A DNA stretch of 64,000 bases. Origin: Brassica napus (Eukaryota > Streptophyta > Magnoliopsida > Brassicales > Brassicaceae). Location: positions 49,442,681 to 49,506,680 of the forward strand of contig NC_063450.1 in NCBI RefSeq assembly GCF_020379485.1, written 5' to 3'. Positions 48,080 through 60,693 of this stretch are shown here, piece after piece. The notes below the pieces were generated by a model. It was not told the DNA's origin. It searched no databases and saw only the letters and a program-made list of their open reading frames with translations. Within the stretch, counting starts at the first letter, position 1; the number at the start of each line of letters is the position of its first letter. A program made the position numbers and the translations under genes.

Positions 48080-48504
48080 TTTAAGTATGTCTCCCAAAAT
48101 AGTATTTTACTGATAAAACCCTTAATTTCTCAAATGATTAGAAAGTGATGAGAAATAAATATGATGTGTGTAAGTTAGTAAAAGATTATATTATCTGAGT
48201 TTTATGGTGAGAAGATAAGAATAGATAATAGACTGAAGAACCATATGATGAGAGAAAGAAAGTGTTATATGATTGTGGAGAAACTGATGAGTGTTGGTTT
48301 GGAATATAAAGGCATTGGATTTGAGTGTTTGAAATTTTTGACAATAAATAATTAAAATACGTATTTTTATATAAAGTTTGTTTTAGAAAAAGAGACAAAA
48401 CTTTCAAAATGAAGAAAAGTCTTTGGTATAAGGAAGTATTGGGCCAGAGTGTATCTATTACTGGGGTCTGTGGTGGTGGTAGTGATCAGTGAATGAGGTT
48501 ACAA

Positions 48505-48519
48505 GGTCAAAGGCTGACC
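48505..48519 (-). promoter_or_regulatory. W-box cluster upstream of WRKY53
   Basis: TTGACC on the minus strand (48505-48510) and a TGAC core on the plus strand (48514-48519) lie about 430 bp upstream of the start codon. WRKY53 is known to bind W-boxes in its own promoter in Arabidopsis, so this is a candidate autoregulatory site. Confidence 0.5.
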
Positions 48520-48529
48520 AATTCAACTT

Positions 48530-51518
48530 TGCAATTTTGTTATTATAGTTATGATTGTATAACCAAGTAAATCATTTATTTAAATATAGACAACAAGGTT
48601 TTAAACAAACTGTTGCTTTCAATGTACCCTTTAAAAACTACGACTGTGTACATGTGATTGAGAGATTCTCTATTATTATTTTCCAATATCTGTTTTATTT
48701 GATTCTTTATTAATATACAACAAACAACCTACGTTCTTTCGTTGATCTTTTCGGTTGTAAACTATATCATATGTGATGTGAATATTGTCAACAATAAAAG
48801 ATGATTCACATTACATGTTATTATACTACTAGGTAGAATTTATGAGTAGCATTGCAGTTGGTATTTTGTATATTATATTGCTACTTACCTTTCAAACTGA
48901 ACATTGTTTTAGTATTTTCACATGGATTTAAAAGGTTAGTTGTTCTATTATACAATTTATACAACAAGGTTGAATCTTGAAAAATCTGTTATACTTTACA
49001 TTTCCATCATTTTTATTAAAAGTAAATGATAGATTGTGCTGAAAACATAAAACAACATGTTCTAAAACAAAATATTAGTATCAAATGACAATTGATTTGA
49101 AACGGAACGAGTAATCATGTGCCAACTACTTAACTCCCCATCTCATTTTCTAAAAAAAAAAGACAGTATAGTATGACAACTGATTTGGGACGAGATGAGT
49201 AATCAAGTGTTAACTCTCCACATCCATTTTACTTATATTTGTGTGCTAATCCAAGTTGCTAACTGTGTGTAGTTAAGACTATTAAATTCGAGAGGGCAAA
49301 AACATTTATTAGAGGTTTCGAGAAAATGCAGAATTTTAGGTAAATTTTACTACTCTATATATACAAATTTATGATAGTTTAAAGTTTTTCTACATATTAA
49401 TAAACAATAAATATACTATTTTACTTGTTATTTGTAGTTTTATCAATAAAGTTTCACCACTCATAATTTTAGTTTTTAATTTATATTTTAATTTTACAAA
49501 TAAGTGCATTAATTATATCTTAAAACATCATACATTTGTAAACAACATAAAAAGCTAGAGCATCATATATTTGTAAACAAATGGAGTATTATCTAGTGTA
49601 TGATAAGGTCTAGATTATATGTTAACATTTATTTATATATTCCACTAAAATCAGTCATCTAATTGTGTGATAATACAAGTGTGAATTTGTGATAAGGTCT
49701 TTGCTGACCAAGTCCACCATAAAGCTATCTCATACAGTCAGATTGATATTCTGTTCGAACATTCATTCATTCTTTGATTGATACTTTCTAACTTTATTGG
49801 CCATCGAAAAAAGTTTCTTATGTATCTGGACCACTTATATGTTGGAAGTAATACAATCTCTTATATATAGTTATTATTTATGGCAGCATACATTCTACCG
49901 ATTTTAAGTTGCATAGTTATGACCTAATACAAATTTGCTTGATGATTACAAAATAAGTCTAAAATTGTTACTTAAAATGCTGAAGATAAACAAATAAGTT
50001 CATAACGACGAGGAGTCACTGGTATTCGAGTCCAAAGTCTGATGCAGTTGTTTTCCATACTCATTTTAGTACACTTGTTTACTGTAAAAATATAATATCG
50101 TTTTACTATAAGAAGAAACGATGTCAACGTAGGAAAAACGTTACGGGGATCAACATATTTGTATTTTTTGATTATTTTAAAAAGAATCTGAAGGAAGGAT
50201 ACACAGAAATTTTCTAAGCGACAATATGAGTCAAGAGGTTGGACCGACGACATTTCAAACCTCTCTCCGCGTCGAGTTCCCTTTCTATTCCTTTCTACAC
50301 TTTTTTTTTGTTGTAAAAGAACAAAAAAAAAAATTAATTTTAAGAAGAAAAGGGAAAGTATTATTTTACTTTTCTACTCTGTTGGCACTTAAAATGAGTC
50401 CTAATGGCGTCACTTTCTTTGCGTCATTCATCGTTTTCCCGATCTCTAGAGTCTAGAGACAATGGACACAATAATATTATTTTTTATTCTTAAGTTAAAC
50501 TCTGTATAAGTTGCCAATAAAAAAGAGTTAAACTCTATAGAAACTCTTGACGCGGTAACCTCTTCTATTTACAAATTAAGAAGTTCGTTGAACTCATCTC
50601 AACCCAGCTAATTCAACTTTATTCATTCTGACGATTTATATTTATCACTTCTACTTTCTAGAGTTAGTTTGCTATTTACTTTCAAATAATCAGAATACAT
50701 GCAAGCAAAAGTATTCCTGGAAAGAGTTAATCATTTTTTTTTAAATCAAATATTATATTGATTGGAATTATACTGTAATGTAGATTTTCTAAGTTAATTA
50801 AAACTATGTTGTAATGTACTAGATTATATTTTGTATTTTATAAGATTATAGTATAGGATAGAAAAGAATTGTAAGATGTTATTTGGATTTTTAACTTATC
50901 GGGACAACGAATATGTTGAACCAAACACGTACAACGAATAGATGTTTTGATTAACATTTTATGTATATATCAATTATTGAATTTTTTATTTTTATTTTTT
51001 TTGTAACTGGCTTTATGATCTAATTTTTTGTTCAGATGATATAACAAAAACTCTTTAAGGTTCCGAACCAGCTTATAGTTCATTTTACATCTTCCCCGTA
51101 TAATTAATTAAAATGAATTTTAAACACAATTAGTTTAAAAGTGGAATGAATCAGCTCACAAATAATGATTCAGTTTGACATCCTCACTCAATGCTTCATA
51201 ATTATTCCAAAAGAGTACATAATGGTTTTTCTGAAAAATCTAGTTTGTTAAACTTTACGCGGCATTAATCATCGCATTTATTCTAATCAATGGAGGAATA
51301 TCTTTGCGTATGTGTCTCAGCAGTCTCAACGCTAAGCAGCAATATTTAATTCGTATTTCTGTAAGAATGAAACAGAAAATAAATTAAAAAGGCAACTTGT
51401 AAGTTGCACTCATTAAAATAGCAATGAATTAATAAAGTAGGAAAATGCCAAACAAAAAATAAAAAATTCATGTACGGAAAAGACACGGCTTTAGGACACC
51501 CACAGCAGGTAGAAAACT
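48530..51518. other. Intergenic, no gene seen
   Basis: AT-rich; a fragment near 49088-49115 (AAACGGAACGAGTA) could be the end of a decayed Stowaway MITE. No coding frame with family similarity. Confidence 0.5.
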
Positions 51519-52501
51519 GCCATTTCATACCCTACTTATTAAGATATGACCAATTCATACCTGAGTTATCTTGTCGTGTTAAAACATGCCTAAACTTTCA
51601 AAATTTTCAAATAACATACCTAATGTTTATTTTTTTGGCCAAACTATACCTCAGTCGCTACATCAGCTGCCATGTCATCTAATTTTGCTGATGTGGATGT
51701 TACGTCAGGTAATTTTGCTGATGAGAATGCCACATATATATTTTTTTAATAAAAATAGTCGTTTTATAAAATAATTTTTTAGAAAATGTAAAATTTTATA
51801 AATTTTAATTATTTACTGAAATTAACTAAATAATTAAATTTTAATCTTAAATAAGATATATATTTAAAAATGTTTCATCATATCATAATATTGTTCTTAT
51901 AAGAGTTATATATGTATTGTAATGATTCAAATTCAATGTTAATATTGTAGTCATGTTATTCTCGATTAGTCATGATTTTATTTATTTAAAAAATTTATGA
52001 TATGTTAATCTAAAATTTTAAAATGTAAATAAATACTCATGATTAATCAAGAGTAATACACTGCAAAACTAGTATCGAATTTGAATCACTACAACACATA
52101 TATAGCTCGGTATTATGATATGATCGAAACATTTACGGATATATTTTATATAAGATTAAAATTTAACTATTTAATTTATTTTTGTTAATTATACTAAATA
52201 ATAAAAAATTATAAAATTTTACATTTTCTAAAAAATATTTTTATAGAACAGCTATTTTGTTTTTTCAAAAAAAAAATGTACATGTGGCATATTCGTCTGC
52301 AAAATTAGCTGACGTAACATCTATGTCAGCAAATTTAGATTACGTGGAAGCTGATGTGATGACTGAGGTATGGTTTGACCAAAAAATAAACATTAGGTAT
52401 GTTATTTGAAATTTTTGAAAAATTCATGTATGTTTCAGCACAACCGTATAAGTCGAATATGAATTGAACATACTGCAATATGTTGGGTATGAAATGACCA
52501 T
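51519..52501. mobile_element. 1-kb fold-back element with very long TIRs
   Basis: Nearly the whole 983 bp is one imperfect palindrome. CCATTTCATACCC at 51519-51532 pairs with GGGTATGAAATG at 52485-52496, and pairing continues through ATAACATACCTAATG, ACCTCAGTC, GATGTTACGTCAG and on into the AT-rich centre near 52000. Long arms and little else suggest a Mutator-like fold-back element. No clear target duplication was found, so the ends are approximate. The interior has no transposase. Confidence 0.75.
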
Positions 52502-54301
52502 TCCTCCTCCCACACAACTGTATAAATTCTACAAAGTTTCTCTGACAAAAAGTTTAATATTAAATATATATAGATCAATAAATAACAGACAAGTGGCCAA
52601 CGCTTCTCATGACTTCGGACAAAATCTCTTCATAAAAAAACGTTCTCCTGTCTCTCTCATGTGTTTCTTTACCTTTTTTTTCCATGTATTATTTTAATTA
52701 CCGAGAGATCTATTGAGAATTGCACCAATGCTGATGGCCTTAGATTCGTTTAGAGAGAGTCAAATGCGAATTCCACACTTTCACACTTGAAATAAATAAA
52801 TTGCAGTATTTTTTTTTACATCAGTATTGTTTGCCATCGCAAATTCTCAATTTAATTTGGAGATATTCTGAAATTTAACAGTGCAAAATATTCTATTTCT
52901 TTTGTTTAATTTTGACATTTTTTTTTCTTCTAGAAAATTTTATAAGGGAAAGTAAGAACTCAAGTATTAGAACATCTCCAATGTATTCTATTTTTCAATG
53001 ATACTATATTTTTTTCATTCTATTATAAAGTAAAAATGAATTTACTCTGTAAATAAAATATTTTTTTTAGTTCATTACTCTATTTTTCTTTCTAAAATAA
53101 AATACTATTGAAATATAACTCAATTTTTATTCTATTTTAAATGAAAAAAAATAAAATACCTCTACTTCTAGTTGTGTATTTTAAAAGCTACTAGTGAAAC
53201 TAAGTCAAAGCATTTTAGCCAATATCTGAAATGGAAAGAACCAAAAATATCCAAAACTCATATTGAATTGAAAATTTTCAAAAATATGAATGATTTTTAT
53301 ATTTTTATATCTAAAATATTTGAACCGGAACTGAATAGAGAACCAAACATGTATTCAAATATATATAATTAGTAATTATAGATATATAAAGAAAATAAAA
53401 TATGTAAATAAAAATATAAATTGAAAATTATTAATATATCCAAAATATTTCAAAAAAACTAAATTATCTAAGATTATTCAAACTATAAAAAATTATCTGA
53501 AATATCTAAAATAATTCAAATTATCCAATTTTTTATCTGAATTATTTGAATTATTTTATCCAAAAATATTCTATAATTTACCTGGCCAAAATAACTAAAC
53601 CGGGCTAGAACCAAATTGGTATGATTATTAGGCAGTTCTTATCCGAACTGACTTGAGCTCAAAAACTATCCATAATGTACCAAAATGTGGTTTATCCGAA
53701 CCAAACCAATACCTAAAATGCCTAAGTTAAATAGTGGAGGAAACATGCGTATCACCCACGTTGATCCGACGGCGCTTGGGATGAGAAAGTTGAATTTGCC
53801 TGTGAGCGCTCAAGGGAGGATCAACGAGCCCATGATCTAAGCCCATATATTATTTTACGAGGCTCAAATGTAAGAATCTAAAATATTTTTTTTTTTCTTT
53901 TTGAGAAAGGGTTTAACCTATATACTCGAAGCTAAGAAAATGAAAGTTTGATCACACATACCATGCAGATTGTAAGGATATCAGCATGAATTTCGTTAAC
54001 TGTTTACTCTCCGGTGGCTAAAATAAAAGGAGAGGCCTATGTATCGAAACTAAATTCAGTTATTTCTACAACGTGTCAACCACATTAGTAATATAAACAA
54101 CTAGGCTATAAACTCCAGTGTACATGAGGGATGTACTTATAGAATCTATTTTGATATCTTTCTAAAAACACTCTAGCACTGAAACCAGACTTTACTATAT
54201 AAAATTATTCAACATCCATTATTTTAAAATTTTGTACCCATTATATAATTTCATTTTTAGAGTTTAAATTTAGAAAATACAAACATATATATAGAAAAAA
54301 A
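52502..54301. other. Intergenic, MITE halves and degenerate repeats
   Basis: At 52971 GAACATCTCCAATGTATTC looks like the left end of a PIF/Harbinger MITE, without a matching right end. The stretch 53590-53710 carries CCGAAC/CCGGG-type motifs like those in the hAT elements of this window, as a decayed relative. No gene is recognised. Confidence 0.45.
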
Positions 54302-57300
54302 TCAGAAGGTGGAAGAACACGAATAAGATCCGCCGGTAGTTCTCAGCTCTGAACAAGGCCAAGGGCTGACCTTGAGTGAAGTTCCAATAACATCGGAACA
54401 CTTCCACGTCCGATACGAGTTCAAACTTCCATGTAGATTAATCTCACTCAGACATATCCCTGTCAAGTATATGTTTGCCAAAGTTATATAAGAACCAATA
54501 TAAATATATGACCAGTATGGTAACTATTAAAAACATATATAAACTTTTACCTGTAAAAGGTGAACCCTTAAGGCCTTGAATGGAGCCGGCGTTTTGAACG
54601 TTAACCCCCCAAACGTTATTAATATGTATTCCTTTAACGATTGGAAGAGCGTTCGGGTTATAAAACGCGTCAGGGTGATCTCCCGTGTCGCCAGCGATCT
54701 TGATCCCGTACTTTGCGTTTTCAACATAAACGTTAGAGATTTTGATGTTTTTGATGTATCCTCCACGACCAATGTTTGTCTTGATGTTGACTCCAACGCC
54801 CATATTGGAGAGACTGATGTGTTCTGCTACGATGTTCTTGATTCCTCCTGATGTTTCGCTTCCTATTGCGATACCTGCGTATGGAGAAGATCCTGTGATG
54901 CGGCGTATCGTTATGTTTGAGCTTGGACGGCCAAAAGCGATTCCGTACTCGTCCCAACCGCTTTTGATGGCTACAAGGTCGTCCCCTGTTGAGATGTAGG
55001 AGTCTTCTATGCAGACGTTGTTGCTGGAATCTATCAACAAATTTAGAAAACATCGCTGGTTCAGACACTTTTATCACTACTATTATGAGCAGAACCGGTC
55101 TTGGCATAGTAACCTTGAGTCCCTAAAAATTTAAGATTTAATATGCATGACATAGGTCCGCAAATTTTTTTATAAAATTTTTATTGAAGTTTTTATTAAA
55201 CTGTTTTTGACCCCAAAATCTCGGACCGGTTCTGATTATGACCTGCATTCTCTAGCGCGGAATAGCTACTGTGTGCACATGCACACTAAAAAAATGTTTC
55301 AAATTCCTACGTAGACGTGTTTGATATGTTTACAACAACCAATCTAGTAGTCTATTGCTGATTTAAAAAGAGTTTAGAGTTAGACAGAACCTGGATCGAT
55401 TCCATCGGTGTTGGGGGAATCTTGTGGAGCTAAGATGGTAACGTGATGGATAACAACATCACTGCCATAGATCAAAACGAGGAACATATTCAATACCAGA
55501 AGAAGAAGAAGATATATCTATGGTTGGGAAATTAAAAAGGTAGTAATTAGCTTTTGTACCTGCAATAGACAGGGTGAATGTTCCAGAAGGGTGAGTTCTG
55601 GAAAATAACATTGGAGATTATGATCGCCTTAGAGTTCTTGAACTCGATTAGATTCGGTCTAGTGAACTTTAGTGTTCTACTGCGCCACATGTTCCACCAT
55701 ACTTCTCCTTGACCGTCTATTGTCCCGTTTTGTCCTGTGTGTAGATGATAGTATTGCATTGTGATGTTAAAAAGTGTTAACGAGATCATTTCACCAAAAG
55801 GACCCAAAGGAGAAATACTCTGCTCCTCAGCATGTGTATAGATAAGACGGTCCAAACTCACCAGTGATGACTACATCACGAAGGCCATCACCATGAATGA
55901 AGCTAATATACCGAGCCCCTGGTAACTCCCTCCCTCTTCCATAAGATGGCAACGGATCAATCAACGGCCAGTTCCATGTATCCTGTCGTTAACACAAACA
56001 TATACCAAAATGTCACATTCTGCAGTAATTGAGAAATATATATATAACAAATACTAGTGGTTTTGTTTTCACAAACTTGAAGACAACTGAATCAGAGAAT
56101 CTAACCAAAAAAAAAAAAACCTGAACCCGAGGTTTAACATATTTGGCAATATCCATGTGAGACTCACTAAACTGACGAGTCCACACTCTCAGCATTAAAA
56201 AATACTTTAATAAATATTTCTTCAATTTAATGTTTTATCATATCAGATTTATTTATTCATTTATTTATTTATATGATGTACACACTAGTTAGTAGAGGAT
56301 AAAATATCCCAATTTTTTTGAGAAAATTGGATAACGCCAAGGACAAAAATTGCCAGCTATCTATGGGGTCAGCTTTGGAACATAGACATAAAAGCAGTAC
56401 ACCCACATGCATACAATAACGTTTTTTATCCCCGACGGTCCCATGATGCTCTGCTCGGCCCAAGAGCCAACTAAGACCATGTTCAATGTTGTATACCCAC
56501 GATAGAATCTCTTAGATAATTTTTATTAATAAAATAATTATATAATTAAATTTTATTTTAATAAAATAAAATAAACCATTCACAAAAAAAATATGTGGAA
56601 AAAAAATAAGAAATTAAGAGATTAAAATAAAATTTATTTTACATCTTTTAAATAAAATACATATTTTATTTCTAGATCATACTTTTAATTACTTTTTTAT
56701 ATTTTAACAGTAAGAGACCTAGTTAAGAAACTTGCATTAAACATGCTCTAATCCATGCCCAAAATTACCTATTAATTATTATAATACGTGCATGGTTCCC
56801 AACTCTTTTTTGTTTTTTTCAACTATTTTTTTTTTTTATCACAATCTAACTTGATCAATTTATTAACATTTTCAAATTTCAGATCCAAGCAAGCCGTCAA
56901 GAAAAAAAGCACAACTACTTTTGTAATAATTCACTTCTGTCTGACAATTTTGATATTAAATATCTGTCCGAGCAGCTTTATTATCATTGATAGAGATAAA
57001 CCACTTACACTAGCAGCAAGTGTGAAAGCAGAGAGACAACTCACAAATAATTTATTACATTGAAAAAATGGTACCTGAACAGCTTTGATAACAGCGCCTC
57101 TAGCCAAGAAGAGAGTCATATGGCTAGTGAGACTGAAGCTCTCCGTGAGAAACACTCCCGGAGGTATATACAGAACCGTGCCTCCTCTTCTCCTCAGATG
57201 CTGAATCCTATATATCGCCGCCCTAAACGCCTTAGTGTTCACCGTCCTTCCGTCCCCGACGCCGCCAAAGTCTGTTATCGAGATCTTATCGTTCCGGTAC

Positions 57301-57425
57301 TTTAAGGGAACTATTCCTGAACATGTCGCCTCCGAGTCGCCATAGCCATAAGCCGAAGAAAGAGCGGTGAGTAGAAAAGCGGCGAAGCATGGGAGGAAGA
57401 CAACTGATATGGAGAGTGGCCACAT
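54302..57425 (-). CDS. GH28 polygalacturonase-like (pectin lyase fold)
   Basis: Six exons on the minus strand: 57425-57075, 55982-55862, 55734-55560, 55461-55391, 55030-54551 and 54459-54302; all phases fit and give 451 aa. A hydrophobic signal peptide (about 1-25) implies secretion to the cell wall. The GH28 fold is shown by ISITDFGGVGDGRT, VITGQNGTIDGQGEVWW, SPNTDGIDP (N233-D235) and TGDDLVAIKSG (D256, D257). The canonical catalytic GHG is replaced by IGSETSGG (295-302) and the RIK motif by NIK (321-323), as I recall for the Arabidopsis relative At4g23820; activity on pectin is therefore uncertain. Intron 1 is 1092 bp and contains a MITE. It is divergent from the LRR gene with 656 bp between start codons. 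Confidence 0.88.
56475..56748. mobile_element. PIF/Harbinger MITE in GH28 intron 1
   Basis: A 274-bp AT-rich element with TIRs GACCATGTTCAATG and (reverse complement) GAGCATGTTTAATG and TAA duplications at 56472-56474 and 56749-56751. It lies wholly within the first intron of the GH28 gene. Confidence 0.82.
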
Positions 57426-57518
57426 TTTTGCTGTTGTTTCTTTGGGAGGAGAGAAAATATTTTTGGAGGATTATTCGTTTCCTTCTGATTTGCATTATTT
57501 ACTCGATAAAGTGCGCAA

Positions 57519-58004
57519 TTTATAAGTACGAAGCGAAAGTAAATGTGTGTGAAACAAAAAGAAATTAATTTTATTAAATTAGTTATTAAAATTTTAAAAA
57601 ATAAATATTTTTTTAATAATAAAATATTATTATTTTATTTGAGTTTTGGATTATTTAATTTTTAATTTTTAATTTTATTTTTACGGTACAAATCGATATC
57701 CGGTAAAAAAAATCGGATATACACCGAGTATTCAGGCAGATACGGATTGAATCGAATTAAATAATTGATTATTCGTACAAAACGAATCAGATCGCGAATA
57801 CCTCAGAAAAAAAAACTGGATATGCGATTTTCGTGCCCACCCCTAGTCAGCTATCCAGTCATTCGAAATATTTGATGCGCAAAGGACAACGTTCAATAGG
57901 AGGAAAGCATACATGTATGTTAACGGAAAAAAAAAATGTATGTTAACGGGCCACTATAGGTATAATATTTTATTTGGGCCACAGGTCGTGTAAATTTCGG
58001 CCCA
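57519..58004. promoter_or_regulatory. Divergent GH28/LRR promoter region with hAT remnant
   Basis: A minus-strand TATAAA (57519-57524) lies about 95 bp before the GH28 start. Towards the LRR gene, site II elements TGGGCC (57975-57980) and GGCCCA (57999-58004) lie about 80-105 bp before its ATG. Between them, 57690-57845 is a hAT-like remnant with ATCGATATCCGG and CGGATAT motifs ending in GTGCCCACCCCTA; its left end and target duplication are missing. Confidence 0.5.
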
Positions 58005-58081
58005 AAACGGATCTTCAATAAAAGTGCAGTAGACGGCGACCAGAAAATTTCCAAGTCAGGTCAAATCAGAAAATTTCCACG

Positions 58082-60693
58082 ATGGAGATGGAGACGGCGA
58101 CTCCGTTGGTTCGTTTATGCTTAGAGGAAGCTTGCAAGAGCAGAGATGCGGTTGATCGATGGCGTCTTCAGCGTCGTAGCCTTGAGCGTCTGCCTTCTCA
58201 CCTCGCCGATGCTCTTCTCCGCGAGCTCCTCCTCCGCCGTCTGCTTTTCCCTTCGCTACTCGAGTAAGCTCTTTGACTCTTCGTATACTTTCTTTTCCAG
58301 CTTCCGATGATCGTTTCTCGAGCCGGAACGATGAAGAAATAGCATGAATCTGATAAATATATGCTTCGGATCTTAGTATTTCTGCTTGGAGATTTCGTTG
58401 ATTTGCTTCAGTAGATTTCATGTTGAATTGTTTGCGTTGATCTCTATAAAATCTAAACGAGACGCTTTCGCTGCAGAGTATTCAAATATTCTGTGGAGAA
58501 TATAGATCTCCGAGGGGAAAGCTCCGTCAACGGAGAGTGGATGGCGTACATTGGAGGCTTCGTTAATCTTTTCTCTCTGAATCTTTCAGATTGCCCTAGA
58601 ATTAATAACTCCACGCTCTGGCCTATCACAGGTATCTATCTATCTTATTCTGACTTTGCAATGGAAGCTTATGATGATGATGATGATGAGAAATGTAGAT
58701 TTGGTTTTTTTTTTCTTTCAGGATTAACATGTTTGAAGGAGTTGGATCTTTCGAGATGCTCAAAGGTAACGGATGCTGGTATAAAGCATCTCCAGTCTGT
58801 TGTGAATTTGGAGAAGTTGTGGATTTCGCAGACGGGCGTTAAGGAAGCGGGAATCTCTCTTCTTGCTTCACTCAAGAAATTGTCTCTTCTTGATTTGGGT
58901 GGCTTACCTGTTACTGATCACAACCTGAGCTCCCTCCAGGTATATGGTTGTATATTGTGAAATTCTCCATTGTATGTGATTGAATTGTGTAGTTAAGTAG
59001 TGATCATCGATGTAGTTGGTGTAAAAACTCTGCTAAGGTTGTAATGCAATGTTCTATGTTGGGTATGGAGTATTATGTGTATAGAAACTAGTACCCATTA
59101 ATCCATATGCAACGTTTTTCACAAGTATGTGCAGTTTAGTATCCTTGCAATTAGAGTTTTTAGGTTCCAACCTCATGTATTAGATAAACATCCATGGGTG
59201 TGAACAGTCATTACTTTTTATGTTTTTCTGATTCCCAGTTCTTTTTCCTCCTCAGGCACTGACGAACCTGGAGTACCTTGACATCTGGGGAAGCAATGTA
59301 ACCAACCAAGGAGCTGTCAGTATTCTCAAATTTCCAAACTTGTGCTTTCTTAATCTCTCGTGGACCAGCGTTACACAAGCTCCAAACATTCCGCATCTTG
59401 AATGCTTACTCATGAACAAGTGTGCCGTTGTCTCAGTATCAAGCACTCACAGCTCCGTATTAGCTTCCTTGAAAAAGCTCGTTTTATCCGGAGCTACGTT
59501 CAGTGCTGAAACCGAGGTCTTTTCCTTCACCAGCAAAAGCTCTATAACCCACTTAGACGTTTCCAAGACTTCTATCCAAGACTTCAGCTTCTTAGAAACT
59601 ATGACTAAGCTGGAGCATCTTGATCTGAGCTCAACAGCTTTCGGGGACGATTCTGTTGAGTTTGTGTTATGCGTCGGTGATACTCTTAGGAATCTCATTG
59701 TCTCGCATACAAAAATCACTTACGCTGGGGTTGAAATTCTTTCCGGACATGTCCCGCGGCTCGAGACATTTTCTCTGTCCCAGACATATATTGACGATCT
59801 GTCCATCTTGTGTATCAGCACCAGGATGCCTTGCATCAAAGCCCTTGACTTGAGCAGGACCAGCATCCGAGGTACACGTATAAACCTTTTATAATCTATT
59901 TGAATGGATAATAACAGATCTAACTCTAACTCCACTACTTTCAGGATTCATCCAGCAACAATCTTCACAAGAAGAAGAAGAAGAAGAAGAAGCAAAGCCG
60001 TCTCTAGCAGCACTAAAGTCTTTAACTGCCCTTAAAACCTTGAGTCTAGAACATCCGTACCTAAGTGACATTGCTCTCTCCCCTCTTAGTAGCCTTACCG
60101 GTTTAACACATTTGTCCCTGAAAAGCAAATCCCTCGCAGATTCCACACTCCACCATCTCTCGTCTCTCCCAAACCTAGTTAGCCTCGGCTTTCAAGATGC
60201 AGTGTTGACCAACCTCGGTCTCGAGACGTTTAAACCGCCGTCAAGCCTGAGAACACTCGACCTCAGAGGCTGTTGGCTTTTAACCGAAGCTGCTGTCACC
60301 GGTCTCTGCAAAAAGCACCCTCACATCAAAGTGATGCATGAGTTTGCTCTAGAATCCTCTTCTCTCGACCAAAACAAAATTCTTCCTCGATCATCTCCTC
60401 CGCAGAGTGTCTTAAAGGTAGGGAGGAGGAGGAACAACCAGAGCCCGGAGACTTCTGCTGCTGTCTCCAGAAGTTTCATAGGTATGCCTTTTTCACTAAC
60501 AAGCTGAGAAATGTGATTAGCAGAGGTCAAAAGTTTTAATTGTTTGATATTTGTGGATGCAGATCAGAGGGTGAAGTATAACAGGGAAGACTTGTTTGCT
60601 CTACAAGATTCCACCTTGTCGCGTTTGCTTCCACAGGAAGGAGAATTTGTCAGCGTACCGGAGATTCTAGCTGATGATAATTCAGTGATCTAG
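58082..60693 (+). CDS. Leucine-rich repeat protein (RNI-like)
   Basis: Six exons 58082-58263, 58477-58631, 58722-58939, 59256-59871, 59945-60481 and 60563-60693, GT-AG, in frame for 612 aa. The N-terminus has a basic, leucine-rich helix (residues about 25-60) but no signal peptide or membrane segment, so it is probably cytosolic or nuclear. Cysteine-type LRRs run through most of the protein (LDLSRCSKVTDAGIKHL, LDLGGLPVTDHNLSSL, LDLSSTAFGDDSVEF, LDLRGCWLLTEAAVTGL). A seven-Glu run from a GAA repeat (59970-59990) interrupts the repeats, and the C-terminal ~90 residues are basic then acidic without LRRs. It matches the LRR-family gene I recall as At4g23840. Function unknown; no F-box or kinase is seen. 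Confidence 0.88.
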
